A DNA stretch of 64,000 bases from Chryseotalea sanaruensis (GTDB lineage: Bacteria > Bacteroidota > Bacteroidia > Cytophagales > Cyclobacteriaceae), in contig NZ_BHXQ01000003.1 of NCBI RefSeq assembly GCF_003990915.1, positions 186,001 through 250,000 of the forward strand, written 5' to 3'. Made by a program: the position numbers and the translations under genes. The notes under the pieces were generated by a model. It did no database searches, was not told the DNA's origin, and saw only the letters and a program-made list of their open reading frames with translations. Within the stretch, counting starts at the first letter, position 1. Each line of letters begins with the position of its first letter. Positions 8,706-17,572 of the stretch are shown piece after piece.

Positions 8706-11153
8706 TTACAAGTTTGCTTTAATACCCAGCAGAAAAGTTCTTGGCATAGCCGGGCGCACACCTGCCGGACGCCTTGCCACAATGTAAACCTGATCGGTCA
8801 GGTTGGTTACACTTACAAAGGCTGACACGGCTTTACTTATTTTATAACTACCTGATACGTCAATTACAAAATTAGCATCAATCAAATCATTGGCTGCAAT
8901 ATTTCCTGTACCAGGTGTTGCACGCATAGCCCCAACATACTTAGTACTAATGTTGACATTGAACAAACGATGGTCCACACCTGCATTAGCAGTAAGCTGG
9001 TGGTTTGACAAATAAGGTAATTGATCTCCGCTCGAAACACTTCCCCAATCTTCGTTTGTAGCTGCAAAAGAACTTCCAAACTCACCATTTGTAAAAGTAT
9101 AGGCCAATACCAGGGGGAATGTAAAACCATTTTTATTTGGAAAAGCAGCCAGGTAATTTAGCTCGAACTCTGCACCATAAATAATTGCCTCACCTGCATT
9201 GAACTGATCGCCAGTGCCACCACCACCAGCAGCAGCCAAATCTGATCCGAGTAAGTTTTGGTAATCGTTAAAGAATAATACTGATTGAAGATTGAGTCCT
9301 GCTCTATTTATACGAGCACCTAATTCGTAATTAATACTCTTTTCTGGTTCCGCACTTTCTGCAATGCCTGGAGGTGCAAAGCCTCGGTGTACACCAGCAA
9401 AAGCCTTTGCAAATGTTCCTAACGCATACTCAAAACCGATACCGGGAATCCAAACATCTGTAGCGTTTGCCGACTTGACTAATGCTGCGCCTGTTCGCAA
9501 TGGATCAGTCTTACCAAAATCTTCTCTTTGTAAATCTATTTTCTCGTAACGTAAACCAGGAAGTGCATGTAATTTACCCCACTGAAAATTATACTGAAGA
9601 TAAGCTGCAAATGCTTTAGCATTTGTTATTCTATTACTTTCTGACCCCGGTGCTCCTTTGCTGCTGAGTTGCAACACACCGTTGTTCATTGCATAATTAT
9701 CATCTGCCTGATAACGATCTTCTTCATCGAAATGATAACGTAGTCCTAACTCTATATCATGTTCCATCTCGCCTGATGTAAAGTTGAAACCCGCCAGTGA
9801 TTGTACTCCTTGTGATAGATAAACACGGTTGTTATTTCTGACAAGTAATGCATTTGGCGAAGGGCTAGTGGCTCCCGTTAAAATAGAAAACTCGTTGGCA
9901 AAGGTGTTCGGATCTTCCAGCACATCTGATACGGGCCTGAAAGGTGAAGCATCAAAGCGAATACGTTCTAGTTTGTACCAGTTACGACTGAATTCATTTC
10001 TGTAGGCACTAATTGAAACATCAATATGGTCGGATGGAATGATATTGTACTTCAGCATGTACTGCTTGTGATTTGTTTTAATGTTATCTACTTGAGAAGC
10101 AGCATACCTTCTGAAGGGATTAACAGCAAAATCGCTTTCAGTTAAACCAAGGTAGGTTTCATCTGCATCTCCAGTAGCTTGAGCAATTTTAAAAGTAAGT
10201 GCTTGGTAAACTCTAGCATCAGCGCTAGTGTTAATTCTGACTTTTGCCAGGTAATCCTGAGCTACAAAACCTGTAGGGCCACCGTTATCTAATTCTTTAA
10301 AACCAGTAGCTGAATTCTGATAGGTTTCGAATACAAATCCGCCATGCTCAAATGATTGTCCGATGGCTGCATGTGCTACTCTTCTTCCGTAATTGCCTCC
10401 CATAATATTTACCTTGGCAAACAATTGTTGCGGTATAGCTGTAGACAAAAAATTAATAGCACCACCAGTAGTATAGGGGCCATATTTTATCTGACTAGAA
10501 CCTTTGCGTACTTCAACACCTTGCATGCGACCTACTGTCGGAAAGTAATAAGCAGCTGGGGCGGTGTAAGGAGCAGGTGCTGCCAATATTCCATCTTCCA
10601 TTAAGGTAATTTTACTGCTTCGCTCTACCCCACTTCCGCGCATACCTATGTTCGGACGCAAACCAAAACCTTCTTCTTCCTGAATATTGATTCCTGGAAT
10701 ATTTCTTAAAATTCTATTGATATCCGAATAGGCAAACTTGTCTAGCTGTTTAGCACTGAGGTAATGCGCTGCACCTGGTACGTCTGATAAAAACTGACTG
10801 CCACCTGTTAATGTCTCGCGGCTGATAACGATTTCAGGCAGCTCGTACAACGATTCTTTAAGGGTTATAGTAAGCAGTTGAGATTGTTCAGGTAATGAGA
10901 TTACTTCTTCATGGGCAACGTAGCCGATACCGGAAACCTTTAAACGATAGGCCCGTGGGCTCAGGCTCATCAACTTAAAACAACCATTTCTATTTGTGGC
11001 AGTCCCTTTATTTATTCCTTCAACGTAGACATCAATGCCTTGTAGTGGTTGTCCTTGCTGATCCGTGACTACACCTTCAATAGCATAGTATTCTTGAGAA
11101 AAAGAGCTTAATGAACTGATTATTAGACAAATAGATAATAAAAGAGCCTTCAT
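8706..11153 (-). CDS. TonB-dependent receptor, FecA-like
   Basis: An 815-residue outer-membrane receptor: signal peptide 1-19, carboxypeptidase-like regulatory domain about 22-105, plug domain about 120-235 and a 22-strand-type beta barrel to the C-terminus. The plug holds the run of APAPYTAPAAYYFP followed by GRMQGVEVRKGSSQIKYG, which resembles ferric citrate receptors (FecA/FhuA group). Uptake of an iron chelate is therefore likely, but the ligand is not proven. No sigma/anti-sigma pair is adjacent. The gene is alone on this strand, between coaD (3 bp) and the CoA pyrophosphatase gene. Confidence 0.9.
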   Translation of the reverse strand: MKALLLSICLIISSLSSFSQEYYAIEGVVTDQQGQPLQGIDVYVEGINKGTATNRNGCFKLMSLSPRAYRLKVSGIGYVAHEEVISLPEQSQLLTITLKESLYELPEIVISRETLTGGSQFLSDVPGAAHYLSAKQLDKFAYSDINRILRNIPGINIQEEEGFGLRPNIGMRGSGVERSSKITLMEDGILAAPAPYTAPAAYYFPTVGRMQGVEVRKGSSQIKYGPYTTGGAINFLSTAIPQQLFAKVNIMGGNYGRRVAHAAIGQSFEHGGFVFETYQNSATGFKELDNGGPTGFVAQDYLAKVRINTSADARVYQALTFKIAQATGDADETYLGLTESDFAVNPFRRYAASQVDNIKTNHKQYMLKYNIIPSDHIDVSISAYRNEFSRNWYKLERIRFDASPFRPVSDVLEDPNTFANEFSILTGATSPSPNALLVRNNNRVYLSQGVQSLAGFNFTSGEMEHDIELGLRYHFDEEDRYQADDNYAMNNGVLQLSSKGAPGSESNRITNAKAFAAYLQYNFQWGKLHALPGLRYEKIDLQREDFGKTDPLRTGAALVKSANATDVWIPGIGFEYALGTFAKAFAGVHRGFAPPGIAESAEPEKSINYELGARINRAGLNLQSVLFFNDYQNLLGSDLAAAGGGGTGDQFNAGEAIIYGAEFELNYLAAFPNKNGFTFPLVLAYTFTNGEFGSSFAATNEDWGSVSSGDQLPYLSNHQLTANAGVDHRLFNVNISTKYVGAMRATPGTGNIAANDLIDANFVIDVSGSYKISKAVSAFVSVTNLTDQVYIVARRPAGVRPAMPRTFLLGIKANL

Positions 11154-11207
11154 TGCCGTAAAAATTTCTACAATGCTAAAGTCTATTTATAATTAATCCA
11201 AATAAAT

Positions 11208-11843
11208 TTAATGATTAATATCCTCAATTACCATCCTAAATTCGTTGAGCATCATGGCTGTTGCCCCCCAAACAATCTCATGCTCTACTTCAAAATGTGG
11301 TGCCCACATTTGAAAGCGACCTGCTGCCAGGATTTCCTTTTCACGTATGGCGTCCGTTCTTAATAAATCCTGCATATCTGCCTGCAAAATACGCTCTACC
11401 TCATATGGGTCCGCTTTAAACTGGGGCGATCCTTCTAAAAAACCAATTACTGGTGTAACCATGAAGTTACTAGGCATTACAAAAAACTCACTAAGCTGGC
11501 CGATTACCTTAACTTGTGAAGCATGAATGCCAATCTCTTCTTCTCCTTCCCGCAAGGCAGTCTCAATGATTGTTTCACCAGCCTCTGCTTTTCCTCCAGG
11601 TAAACTAACCTGACCGCTATGCGCACCTAAGTATTGCGGTCTTTTAATTAATGGAAATTTGATATTGCCATTTTCTTCATATAAGAGAATCAGTACACTT
11701 CCGGGTTTTGGGGGTAACTTATGTGTAAAGTCAGGAATAATAGAACCATTCGGCCTGGCGCGCAAAGGCTCATGCGCTAACACTCCCGGCAAAGGCGCTT
11801 GTAGTCGTTTGGTTAAATAATTAGTAAGCTGATCAAGTGTCAT
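11208..11843 (-). CDS. CoA pyrophosphatase (Nudix)
   Basis: A 211-residue Nudix protein with a complete box, GGKAEAGET to REGEEEIGI, and the CoA-pyrophosphatase extension just before it (PLIKRPQYLGAHSGQVSLPG; compare LLTxR--HxGQ--FPGG in this family). Family members cleave CoA or oxidised CoA into 3',5'-ADP and phosphopantetheine. The start overlaps the end of the upstream TPR gene by 4 bp, so translation is probably coupled. Confidence 0.9.
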   Translation of the reverse strand: MTLDQLTNYLTKRLQAPLPGVLAHEPLRARPNGSIIPDFTHKLPPKPGSVLILLYEENGNIKFPLIKRPQYLGAHSGQVSLPGGKAEAGETIIETALREGEEEIGIHASQVKVIGQLSEFFVMPSNFMVTPVIGFLEGSPQFKADPYEVERILQADMQDLLRTDAIREKEILAAGRFQMWAPHFEVEHEIVWGATAMMLNEFRMVIEDINH

Positions 11844-12787
11844 GATTTTTTTGCCATTCCAGCTTCAGCCTCTTGAATGTACTTATCTATATTTTCCACA
11901 AAATCATCCATGCTTTTGGCTTGCTTAAACAAACGCAAGGCATTAGCATAATCCTTCACCTTCAAATAATAAATACCTTTATTTCTGTAAGCCCAGGCAT
12001 TTGAAGGGTCAATGAAAATACTTTGATTAATGTCTTCTAAGGCTGCATCAAGTCTGTTTTCAATTAAATGGATATAGCCTCTGTTGTTTAACGCGTACGC
12101 ATCGTCTTTATCTAAAGCCAAAGCGCTGTTAACTGCTTTTAATGCTTCGCTTGTATTGTTAAAAGCTAATTCTACCAGTGCTAAAGTATTATATGCGTTG
12201 GCGATAGAATCATTTTGCTGAATGGCTTTTTGTAACAACGTTTTAGACTTATCCAATTCGTTTTTATAATAAGCAAGTGTGGCCAGGTTAATTAACACTT
12301 CTGTATTATTTGTTGTAAGCCCTGAAGCTTTAGTGAAACTTTGTTCTGCTTTATCATAGTTTCGCAATTTGGTATAAACCAATCCCTCTGTAAAATGAAG
12401 TGGAAAAGTATCGGGTTTAGTTAGTCTGATTTTGTCAAGATCTTTAAGCGCACTATAGTACTCTTTCAGTTCGTAAAATGTATTGGACCTGTTGAAATAA
12501 ACTGGGAGGTAATCTGGTTTGCAACTAACGACCGCAGAGTAGAATTCAAGTGCTTCGGGGTAACGACCTTGTTTAAAATAAATAGTGCCAGAATTATTAA
12601 GGGCATCGACAAAGCATGAGTCTAGCTTTAAGGATTCGCCAAAGTAGTACAAAGCCTGTTGCGAATTACCTTCGATCAGGGCTTCATTACCTTTTAATAA
12701 AAAACGCTGCAGCTTTGTATCGGTTGAATCGATACAAGACGAAAGCAATGCAAGAAATACTAGGGTAATAAAGGTTCGACTAATCAT
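11840..12787 (-). CDS. TPR-repeat lipoprotein
   Basis: A 315-residue protein with a lipoprotein signal (LALLSSC, Cys18) and about seven tandem TPR units covering residues 35-305, each with the usual W/L-G/A-A-P spacing (for example ALYYFGESLKLDSC and ALEDINQSIFIDPSNAWAY). It is a likely periplasmic or outer-membrane scaffold; no partner is apparent. The gene overlaps the CoA pyrophosphatase gene by 4 bp. A promoter is seen just upstream. Confidence 0.88.
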   Translation of the reverse strand: MISRTFITLVFLALLSSCIDSTDTKLQRFLLKGNEALIEGNSQQALYYFGESLKLDSCFVDALNNSGTIYFKQGRYPEALEFYSAVVSCKPDYLPVYFNRSNTFYELKEYYSALKDLDKIRLTKPDTFPLHFTEGLVYTKLRNYDKAEQSFTKASGLTTNNTEVLINLATLAYYKNELDKSKTLLQKAIQQNDSIANAYNTLALVELAFNNTSEALKAVNSALALDKDDAYALNNRGYIHLIENRLDAALEDINQSIFIDPSNAWAYRNKGIYYLKVKDYANALRLFKQAKSMDDFVENIDKYIQEAEAGMAKKS

Positions 12788-12799
12788 GGCTGCAAATTA

Positions 12800-12828
12800 C
12801 AAACTTATCAAGTAAAGTTAAATTACAA
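12800..12828 (-). promoter_or_regulatory. Promoter of the TPR-CoA pyrophosphatase operon
   Basis: TAAGTTTG (-7, 12800-12807) with TTG (-33, 12826-12828) 18 bp further upstream, matching the Bacteroidota consensus. The predicted start lies only a few bases before the ATG, so the leader would be very short. Confidence 0.55.
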
Positions 12829-12869
12829 CCTTAGTAAACCACAGAAAGGGTCTTCTGTTTTTAATCAGA

Positions 12870-13148
12870 TCAAGATTTTTCAGGTTGTTCCCGTACCTTG
12901 GATTTCACTACTTCATAGGTTACTTGATCAACGTTAGCAGTATCTTCTTTCTTTGTTGGCACCGCACATCCTACTGATCCACAGCACCCAGCGTTGGTAA
13001 ATGCTTGAAACAAAAATAGTCCGGCAATAATCCCTGCAAATGTATCGTGCAAAGTAAATGCCTGATAAGCTACAAATAAACCTAAGCCCAGACGCAACCA
13101 GCGCATGAAATGCCAGTTGCTAAATAATGTATTTGTAATTGCCTTCAT
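12870..13148 (-). CDS. Small membrane protein with CCGSVGC motif
   Basis: A 92-residue protein with two membrane helices (about 16-32 and 35-50), directly followed by a cysteine motif, NAGCCGSVGC, and a polar tail. The helix pair is YgaP/DUF2892-like, where a Cys-rich exit from the second helix is common, but I cannot assign it firmly. It follows another small membrane protein with the stop and start directly joined (TAAATG) and lies at the end of the sulfur island. A role in sulfur or metal handling is guesswork from position. A weak 6-bp hairpin (12841-12858) follows. Confidence 0.7.
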   Translation of the reverse strand: MKAITNTLFSNWHFMRWLRLGLGLFVAYQAFTLHDTFAGIIAGLFLFQAFTNAGCCGSVGCAVPTKKEDTANVDQVTYEVVKSKVREQPEKS

Positions 13149-13388
13149 TTAAATCTTTTGTTCTTTAGATTGTACCAGAGATAGTCCTTTTAAAAACAAC
13201 AACCGAAGCAATAACAACCATGGCAAACCATGGAAAAGCGTATCAAACCAATCCAAAGCCTGCATGTCATTTGCACCGCCAGCAATCCATTTTAATTTCC
13301 CCCAGATATGTGGCTCCGGAAAGAAAGGTGCTAAACCAAGTGTTACGCAAGCAACAGCAACCAATTGCCAATTATTCCAAATCTTCAT
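13149..13388 (-). CDS. Small conserved membrane protein
   Basis: A 79-residue protein (from MKIWNNWQ; an alternative ATG is nine bases upstream at 13397) with an N-terminal helix containing VTLGLAPFFPEPHIWGKLKW, then a GGANDMQALDWFDTLFHGLPW segment and a second helix. Proteins with this pattern are common in Bacteroidota, often beside rhodanese genes, and have no known function. It is joined to the next gene without a gap and separated from the upstream rhodanese by an intrinsic terminator. Confidence 0.7.
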   Translation of the reverse strand: MKIWNNWQLVAVACVTLGLAPFFPEPHIWGKLKWIAGGANDMQALDWFDTLFHGLPWLLLLRLLFLKGLSLVQSKEQKI

Positions 13389-13411
13389 ATTATACATTTA
13401 AAGTCATAAAA

Positions 13412-13440
13412 AAACAGGCAGTCCCCAGATCTGCCTGTTT
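13412..13440 (-). terminator. Intrinsic terminator after the persulfide dioxygenase-rhodanese unit
   Basis: Ten-bp perfect stem AAACAGGCAG / CTGCCTGTTT with a 9-nt loop; on the minus strand it is followed by a T-run (T7). It separates the rhodanese (13463) from the two small membrane proteins. Confidence 0.88.
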
Positions 13441-13462
13441 AACCTCAACACAAACCAACCCA

Positions 13463-13789
13463 TTATCGTGGCCAAGCACCAATACCACCATCAAGGTTAT
13501 AAACTTTATAACCTTCTTTGGATAGTATGTTGCAAGCTTGTCCGCTGCGGTTTCCGCTGCGACAGAAAAGAAAGTACTCTTTATTCTTATCAAGTTTTAA
13601 AAATTGTTCTTTAAAGCTTGACGACATAAAGTCAATATTCTTAGCACCTTTGATTGTACCCGATGAAAATTCACCGGGCGTACGTACATCTACCAATACA
13701 GCACTTGCTGTTCCTGTAAACTTTTCTTTGAATTCGAGGCCGTCTAAGTTCTCGTAAGTCTTAGTGCCCATTGAAAATAAATTAAACAT
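13463..13789 (-). CDS. Single-domain rhodanese
   Basis: A 108-residue rhodanese-fold sulfurtransferase. The active-site loop is CRSGNRS, with the catalytic Cys that carries persulfide, and the domain has the usual LVDVRTPGEFSSGTIKGAKNID entry. No signal peptide: cytoplasmic. It lies 18 bp after the persulfide dioxygenase-rhodanese gene and ends at a terminator, so both form one transcript driven by the Crp-type site at 15285-15300. It probably passes sulfane sulfur to or from the dioxygenase. Confidence 0.93.
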   Translation of the reverse strand: MFNLFSMGTKTYENLDGLEFKEKFTGTASAVLVDVRTPGEFSSGTIKGAKNIDFMSSSFKEQFLKLDKNKEYFLFCRSGNRSGQACNILSKEGYKVYNLDGGIGAWPR

Positions 13790-13807
13790 AATTTTGAGTC
13801 TTTAATT

Positions 13808-15214
13808 TTAATTTGTTGTGATAACGGGATTGCCGTTGTTTACCCATTCATTTATACCCCCTGAATAGTTCTTGATATTTTTAAATCCATGTTTTGCTAA
13901 CAATGAATAACCTGTTGAAGAACGATCTCCGCCTTGGCAGTGAATAACTACTTGCTGATCTTTGTTGATCTTACTCAAATTCTTCTCTAGTGTTCCGATG
14001 AATACATTCTCCGCACCTTTTACATGTCCTGACTTAAATTCTGTAACACCACGCAAGTCAACAATTTGTGTATGATTTGTTTTTAAAATATTTTGGAACT
14101 CGTCCAGAGAAATCACATTTGCTTTTTCCAGCTTGTTGCCAAGGCTTGTCCACACATTTACACTATTTACATATCCGTAAATATTATCCATACCTATACG
14201 CATAAGTTTGCGTGTGAGGTCGTCAAGTTTGTCTTCTTCAGCAACTAAAATAAATGGTTCTTCATATGTTAGAAACCACCCCATCCATGTTGCGAATGCA
14301 TTGTTTCCTTGTATGTTAATGCTTCCGGGAATAAAGCCTTGAGCGAAATCCCCTTTCAAACGTGTATCAATAACTTTGATACCTTTATCCATAGCCGATT
14401 TTAAATCCTGCGCTGATAACTTGTTCAGTTTAGGCACTTCAGTAAGTAAAGGACGATCTACCTTATTTAACTTTTTCATCATAGCAAAGTACTTAGGTGG
14501 CTCAGGTTGATCCTCCAATAAATACTTTACAAAACCAGGTTCATTGTTTTCGTATTGCAATGCCCAGTTTCTTACTTTCTCATAGCCGACTGTTGTACTT
14601 GGTACTGCGCCCAAAGCCTTGCCGCATGCAGATCCTGCACCGTGGCCAGGCCATACTTGTATATAATCTGCTAGTTCTCTGAAACGCTCAACAGATTTAA
14701 ACATCTGTTTTGCACCAATATCTTTTGTGCCTATCATACCAGCAGCTTCTTCTAATAAATCAGGACGACCAATATCACCAACAAACACAAAGTCACCGGT
14801 AAACATCATAACCGGTTTATCGCTGGCGGGTGTATCCGTCAATAAGAAACTAATGCTTTCCGGTGTATGACCGGGGGTGTGTAATACTTCAATTTTAAGA
14901 TTACCGACTTTTATAATATCGCCATCCTTCACACCCTCATGAGGAAACTCATACTGCCATCCTTCACCACCTTCATCAGATAGATACATCTTAGCACCAG
15001 TGATGGCAGCTAACTCGCGGGCACCGGAAAGAAAGTCTGCGTGGATGTGTGTTTCAGCCACGTGCGTTATTTTCATATTGTTTTGCTTGGCAATCTCAAG
15101 ATAGGTGTCAACGTCTCTCTTCGGATCGATTACCATGGCTACACCTGCTTTCTGACAGCCAATAAAATAACTTGCCTGTGCTAAGCTCTTATCATAAACG
15201 TGTTGAAAATACAT
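13808..15214 (-). CDS. Persulfide dioxygenase (ETHE1-type) fused to two rhodanese domains
   Basis: A 468-residue protein with an N-terminal metallo-beta-lactamase-fold domain (about 1-245), whose iron-site motif is ETHIHADF (H56, H58, D60) and whose later His residues lie in HTPGHT and VWPGHGAGSACG. Two rhodanese domains follow: the first (about 275-360) lacks the catalytic Cys, the second (about 370-465) has CQGGDRS. Family members oxidise glutathione or other low-molecular-weight persulfide to sulfite with O2. Cytoplasmic. It has its own Crp-type activator site upstream and is followed by a rhodanese gene after 18 bp. Confidence 0.95.
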   Translation of the reverse strand: MYFQHVYDKSLAQASYFIGCQKAGVAMVIDPKRDVDTYLEIAKQNNMKITHVAETHIHADFLSGARELAAITGAKMYLSDEGGEGWQYEFPHEGVKDGDIIKVGNLKIEVLHTPGHTPESISFLLTDTPASDKPVMMFTGDFVFVGDIGRPDLLEEAAGMIGTKDIGAKQMFKSVERFRELADYIQVWPGHGAGSACGKALGAVPSTTVGYEKVRNWALQYENNEPGFVKYLLEDQPEPPKYFAMMKKLNKVDRPLLTEVPKLNKLSAQDLKSAMDKGIKVIDTRLKGDFAQGFIPGSINIQGNNAFATWMGWFLTYEEPFILVAEEDKLDDLTRKLMRIGMDNIYGYVNSVNVWTSLGNKLEKANVISLDEFQNILKTNHTQIVDLRGVTEFKSGHVKGAENVFIGTLEKNLSKINKDQQVVIHCQGGDRSSTGYSLLAKHGFKNIKNYSGGINEWVNNGNPVITTN

Positions 15215-15284
15215 AGATTATAATTTGTTATTTTTTACTTATTTAATTGATGATACAAAGTTCAGGATTATGAAATTCTTCTAC

Positions 15285-15300
15285 AGTGACGGATGTCACA
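15285..15300 (-). promoter_or_regulatory. Crp-type activator site of the 15214 gene
   Basis: AGTGA-N6-TCACA dyad centred at 15292.5, overlapping the last codons of trxA. The -7 box GAACTTTG is at 15256-15263; dyad centre to the last base of TTTG is 36.5 bp, the spacing seen at all eight sites of the island. Confidence 0.75.
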
Positions 15301-15625
15301 CAGCCTGATTTTTTGTTGTTTCTGAAAATTGATTTAACACTTGCTCAAGCTGATTAGCATTGAGTACACCTGATTGTCTCCAAAGTGCTTTTCCATTTTT
15401 AAAAACCATTAAAGTAGGTACACCTTGAATGCGGTAGGCACTAGCCACTGCCGGATTTTTGTCGACATCTATTTTAATAATGCTGGCTTTATCGCCAATG
15501 CGTCCTGTCAACTCCTGTAAAATGGGTTGCATCATTTTGCAGGGGCCGCACCAGGTGGCAAAAAAGTCCACTAATACAGGTTTTTCGCTATTAATAATGT
15601 CCTGAAATGTTTTTTTCTGTTCCAT
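15296..15625 (-). CDS. trxA: Thioredoxin
   Basis: A 109-residue thioredoxin with the classic redox site WCGPC (C26, C29), the cis-Pro segment [11 protein letters not shown] and a normal length for the family. Cytoplasmic. In this sulfur island it may reduce protein or glutathione persulfides and rhodanese thiol-persulfide intermediates. It has its own Crp-type site and -7 box upstream. The -33 region of the next gene lies within its 3' end. Confidence 0.95.
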   Translation of the reverse strand: MEQKKTFQDIINSEKPVLVDFFATWCGPCKMMQPILQELTGRIGDKASIIKIDVDKNPAVASAYRIQGVPTLMVFKNGKALWRQSGVLNANQLEQVLNQFSETTKNQAV

Positions 15626-15670
15626 AACTGAATATATAGTACAAAACTACAGTTGATGGATAAGAAGTTC

Positions 15671-15686
15671 CGTGATCTTGGTCACA
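15671..15686 (-). promoter_or_regulatory. Crp-type activator site of trxA
   Basis: CGTGA-N6-TCACA dyad centred at 15678.5; -7 box TAGTTTTG at 15642-15649. The centre-to-TTTG distance is 36.5 bp, placing the site near -42. Confidence 0.8.
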
Positions 15687-15729
15687 TAGGCAAAATTGGC
15701 TTTAGAGAAGTTTTAAAGAAGCAAAAGAA

Positions 15730-15753
15730 AGCTGCCTGCATTAAGGGGCAGCT
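15730..15753 (-). terminator. Terminator of the DsrE-to-SoxB-like operon
   Basis: Seven-bp stem AGCTGCC / GGCAGCT overlapping the stop codon of the SoxB-like gene; on the minus strand it is followed by a T-rich tract (TTTCTTTTGCTTC). Confidence 0.6.
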
Positions 15754-17560
15754 AACGAAACTCATACCCAAACCCCATCAATTGTGTTAGCAGCGTATCA
15801 GGAGCATCGGTAGCCGTTGCTCTACCTTCTAACTTAGGTGCTATTGGAGAGTGCTTCTTCAAATATTCCTGTACAGTTTGATGTAAGGTTAAACTCAGAC
15901 GTTTTGGTTCACTTACATTTTCGATACGACAAATAGTTGTTTCCGGGTCTCCTTCGCGTTCGCACGATATTACGCTATACGATTTAGTTAAGTCAATAGC
16001 TTTGCCTTTTACTTTTATCCAGTTAACACGCTTACCATCTTCATTAGCAATAGTGAAATTTACTTCCATACCCTTAAAGCGAACTAACCAACCACCAAAA
16101 CGTTTCGCGGGATCTTTAGCAAAAGTATTTTGCAGCTCTTTTTCCATCCAATCCCATAGTTGCTTTCCTGTAATCATACCTTGTTTCACTTCGCTATCTA
16201 CAGGTAGCATACTCCACAAATAATCCATGGATATTTCGGCAATACCTGTTTTCGGATCTGGTACTAGTGGCGGACAAAAACGAAAGCCATTATTAAGGGC
16301 AATGTCTGGCGTAAACTTCCACATGAGGGCGTCTGTAATGAAGTTGTCCATAGGGGTCTCCTTTACATAATACCTTACCAAGGGGGTTTTAGTTGTGCCA
16401 ATAACACGGTCCAGTACTGTGGCATAAGGCTCACGAACTTTTTTAACCAAGGCTTTCATTTCCTCATCCTCTTTATACACATCAGGATCTACGTCAAGTA
16501 ATTGATAGGTGTGGTCTTTGATCACTCCGTCTTCCACAACAAAATCCAGCTTGGCAATAAAGGAGCCAAAAGCACCAGGTTCAGTTACCTTTGCATGTGT
16601 GCCCTGAATGGGTTGACGAAGACGTTCATGGGTATCAGCGCCCAAAATATAATCCACACCTTTTACAAAAGACATGTTGGCTAAGCCAATTTGTTGAGCA
16701 AGCCCCATGTGTGTTAAAAGGATTACCATTTGGCAGCCTTCATACTCACGGAGTAACCGTATGTATTTAGCAACATTTTTTTCAGGATGTGTAAATTGTA
16801 TGCCTTCACTATAAGCAGGCGATTGTCGTTTGGGTGTAAGAGGATCGTTGTATCCAATAAAACCAATTTTAATACCACCCATCCGTTTAATGAAATAAGG
16901 AGGGAAAATCAGGTCACCATTCAGTTGGTCATTTGTCTGATGAAACATATTGGCGCACACCTTTGGTGCATCATAACCAAACATATCTTTCATCATCATC
17001 TCTTTACCGTACACAACTTCCCAGTTGCCCGGTAACATCAAATCATAACCAATGTTATTCATTAAAGGTACAATGGCACGACCTTCGCTTAAAGCAGCTA
17101 CTCCTCCACCTTGAAAACAATCTCCACCATCAATTAAGAAGGTGTTGTCAGGGTTTTGTGAGCGCAAACTATTGATCATTGATTTTAACGTAGCATATCC
17201 TCCACGTTTTTTATAAACAACTTTTCCTTTTTCAATGAAAAATTCATCATGTATGTGAAGCTGAGCGTGAATATCAGCAGTATGCAGTAAGGAAACCATG
17301 GTGGCTTTGCCGCTTTTTATGGCACCATTACCTTGCATTTCCTTACTCTTCAAAGCAGCATCTTTCTCATTTAGTGCTGAAGCAGCAAGTGGGCTCACCA
17401 AGCCCCCACCAATACCTAATGCTAATCCCAGACTGCCTGCTTTTTTAAGAAAATCACGTCTGCTGGCTTCTGAAATAGATACATGAAACTGTTTCTCCTT
17501 TTCGGTAACACGTTCTATATTACATGAATGACAAACACACGATTTTACATGATTTTCCAT
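15752..17560 (-). CDS. SoxB-like Tat-exported metallophosphatase/5'-nucleotidase-fold protein
   Basis: A 602-residue protein with a twin-arginine signal (SRRDFLKK, R34-R35, hydrophobic stretch 41-60), a calcineurin-like metallophosphatase domain and a 5'-nucleotidase C-terminal domain. Metal motifs seen: HTADIHAQL (D96, H98), DGGDCFQGG, LPGNWE where 5'-nucleotidases have GNHE/D, and LLTHMG. The GNWE change and overall layout resemble SoxB, which hydrolyses the sulfane sulfonate group from its carrier, but no soxYZ or soxAX is present here, so a generic nucleotidase role remains possible. The n-region carries an unusual Cys cluster, C8, C10 and C13 (CVCHSC). Last gene of the DsrE-rhodanese operon, 12 bp after the DUF6503 gene. 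Confidence 0.85.
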   Translation of the reverse strand: MENHVKSCVCHSCNIERVTEKEKQFHVSISEASRRDFLKKAGSLGLALGIGGGLVSPLAASALNEKDAALKSKEMQGNGAIKSGKATMVSLLHTADIHAQLHIHDEFFIEKGKVVYKKRGGYATLKSMINSLRSQNPDNTFLIDGGDCFQGGGVAALSEGRAIVPLMNNIGYDLMLPGNWEVVYGKEMMMKDMFGYDAPKVCANMFHQTNDQLNGDLIFPPYFIKRMGGIKIGFIGYNDPLTPKRQSPAYSEGIQFTHPEKNVAKYIRLLREYEGCQMVILLTHMGLAQQIGLANMSFVKGVDYILGADTHERLRQPIQGTHAKVTEPGAFGSFIAKLDFVVEDGVIKDHTYQLLDVDPDVYKEDEEMKALVKKVREPYATVLDRVIGTTKTPLVRYYVKETPMDNFITDALMWKFTPDIALNNGFRFCPPLVPDPKTGIAEISMDYLWSMLPVDSEVKQGMITGKQLWDWMEKELQNTFAKDPAKRFGGWLVRFKGMEVNFTIANEDGKRVNWIKVKGKAIDLTKSYSVISCEREGDPETTICRIENVSEPKRLSLTLHQTVQEYLKKHSPIAPKLEGRATATDAPDTLLTQLMGFGYEFR

Positions 17561-17572
17561 AAGGCTTTCTGA

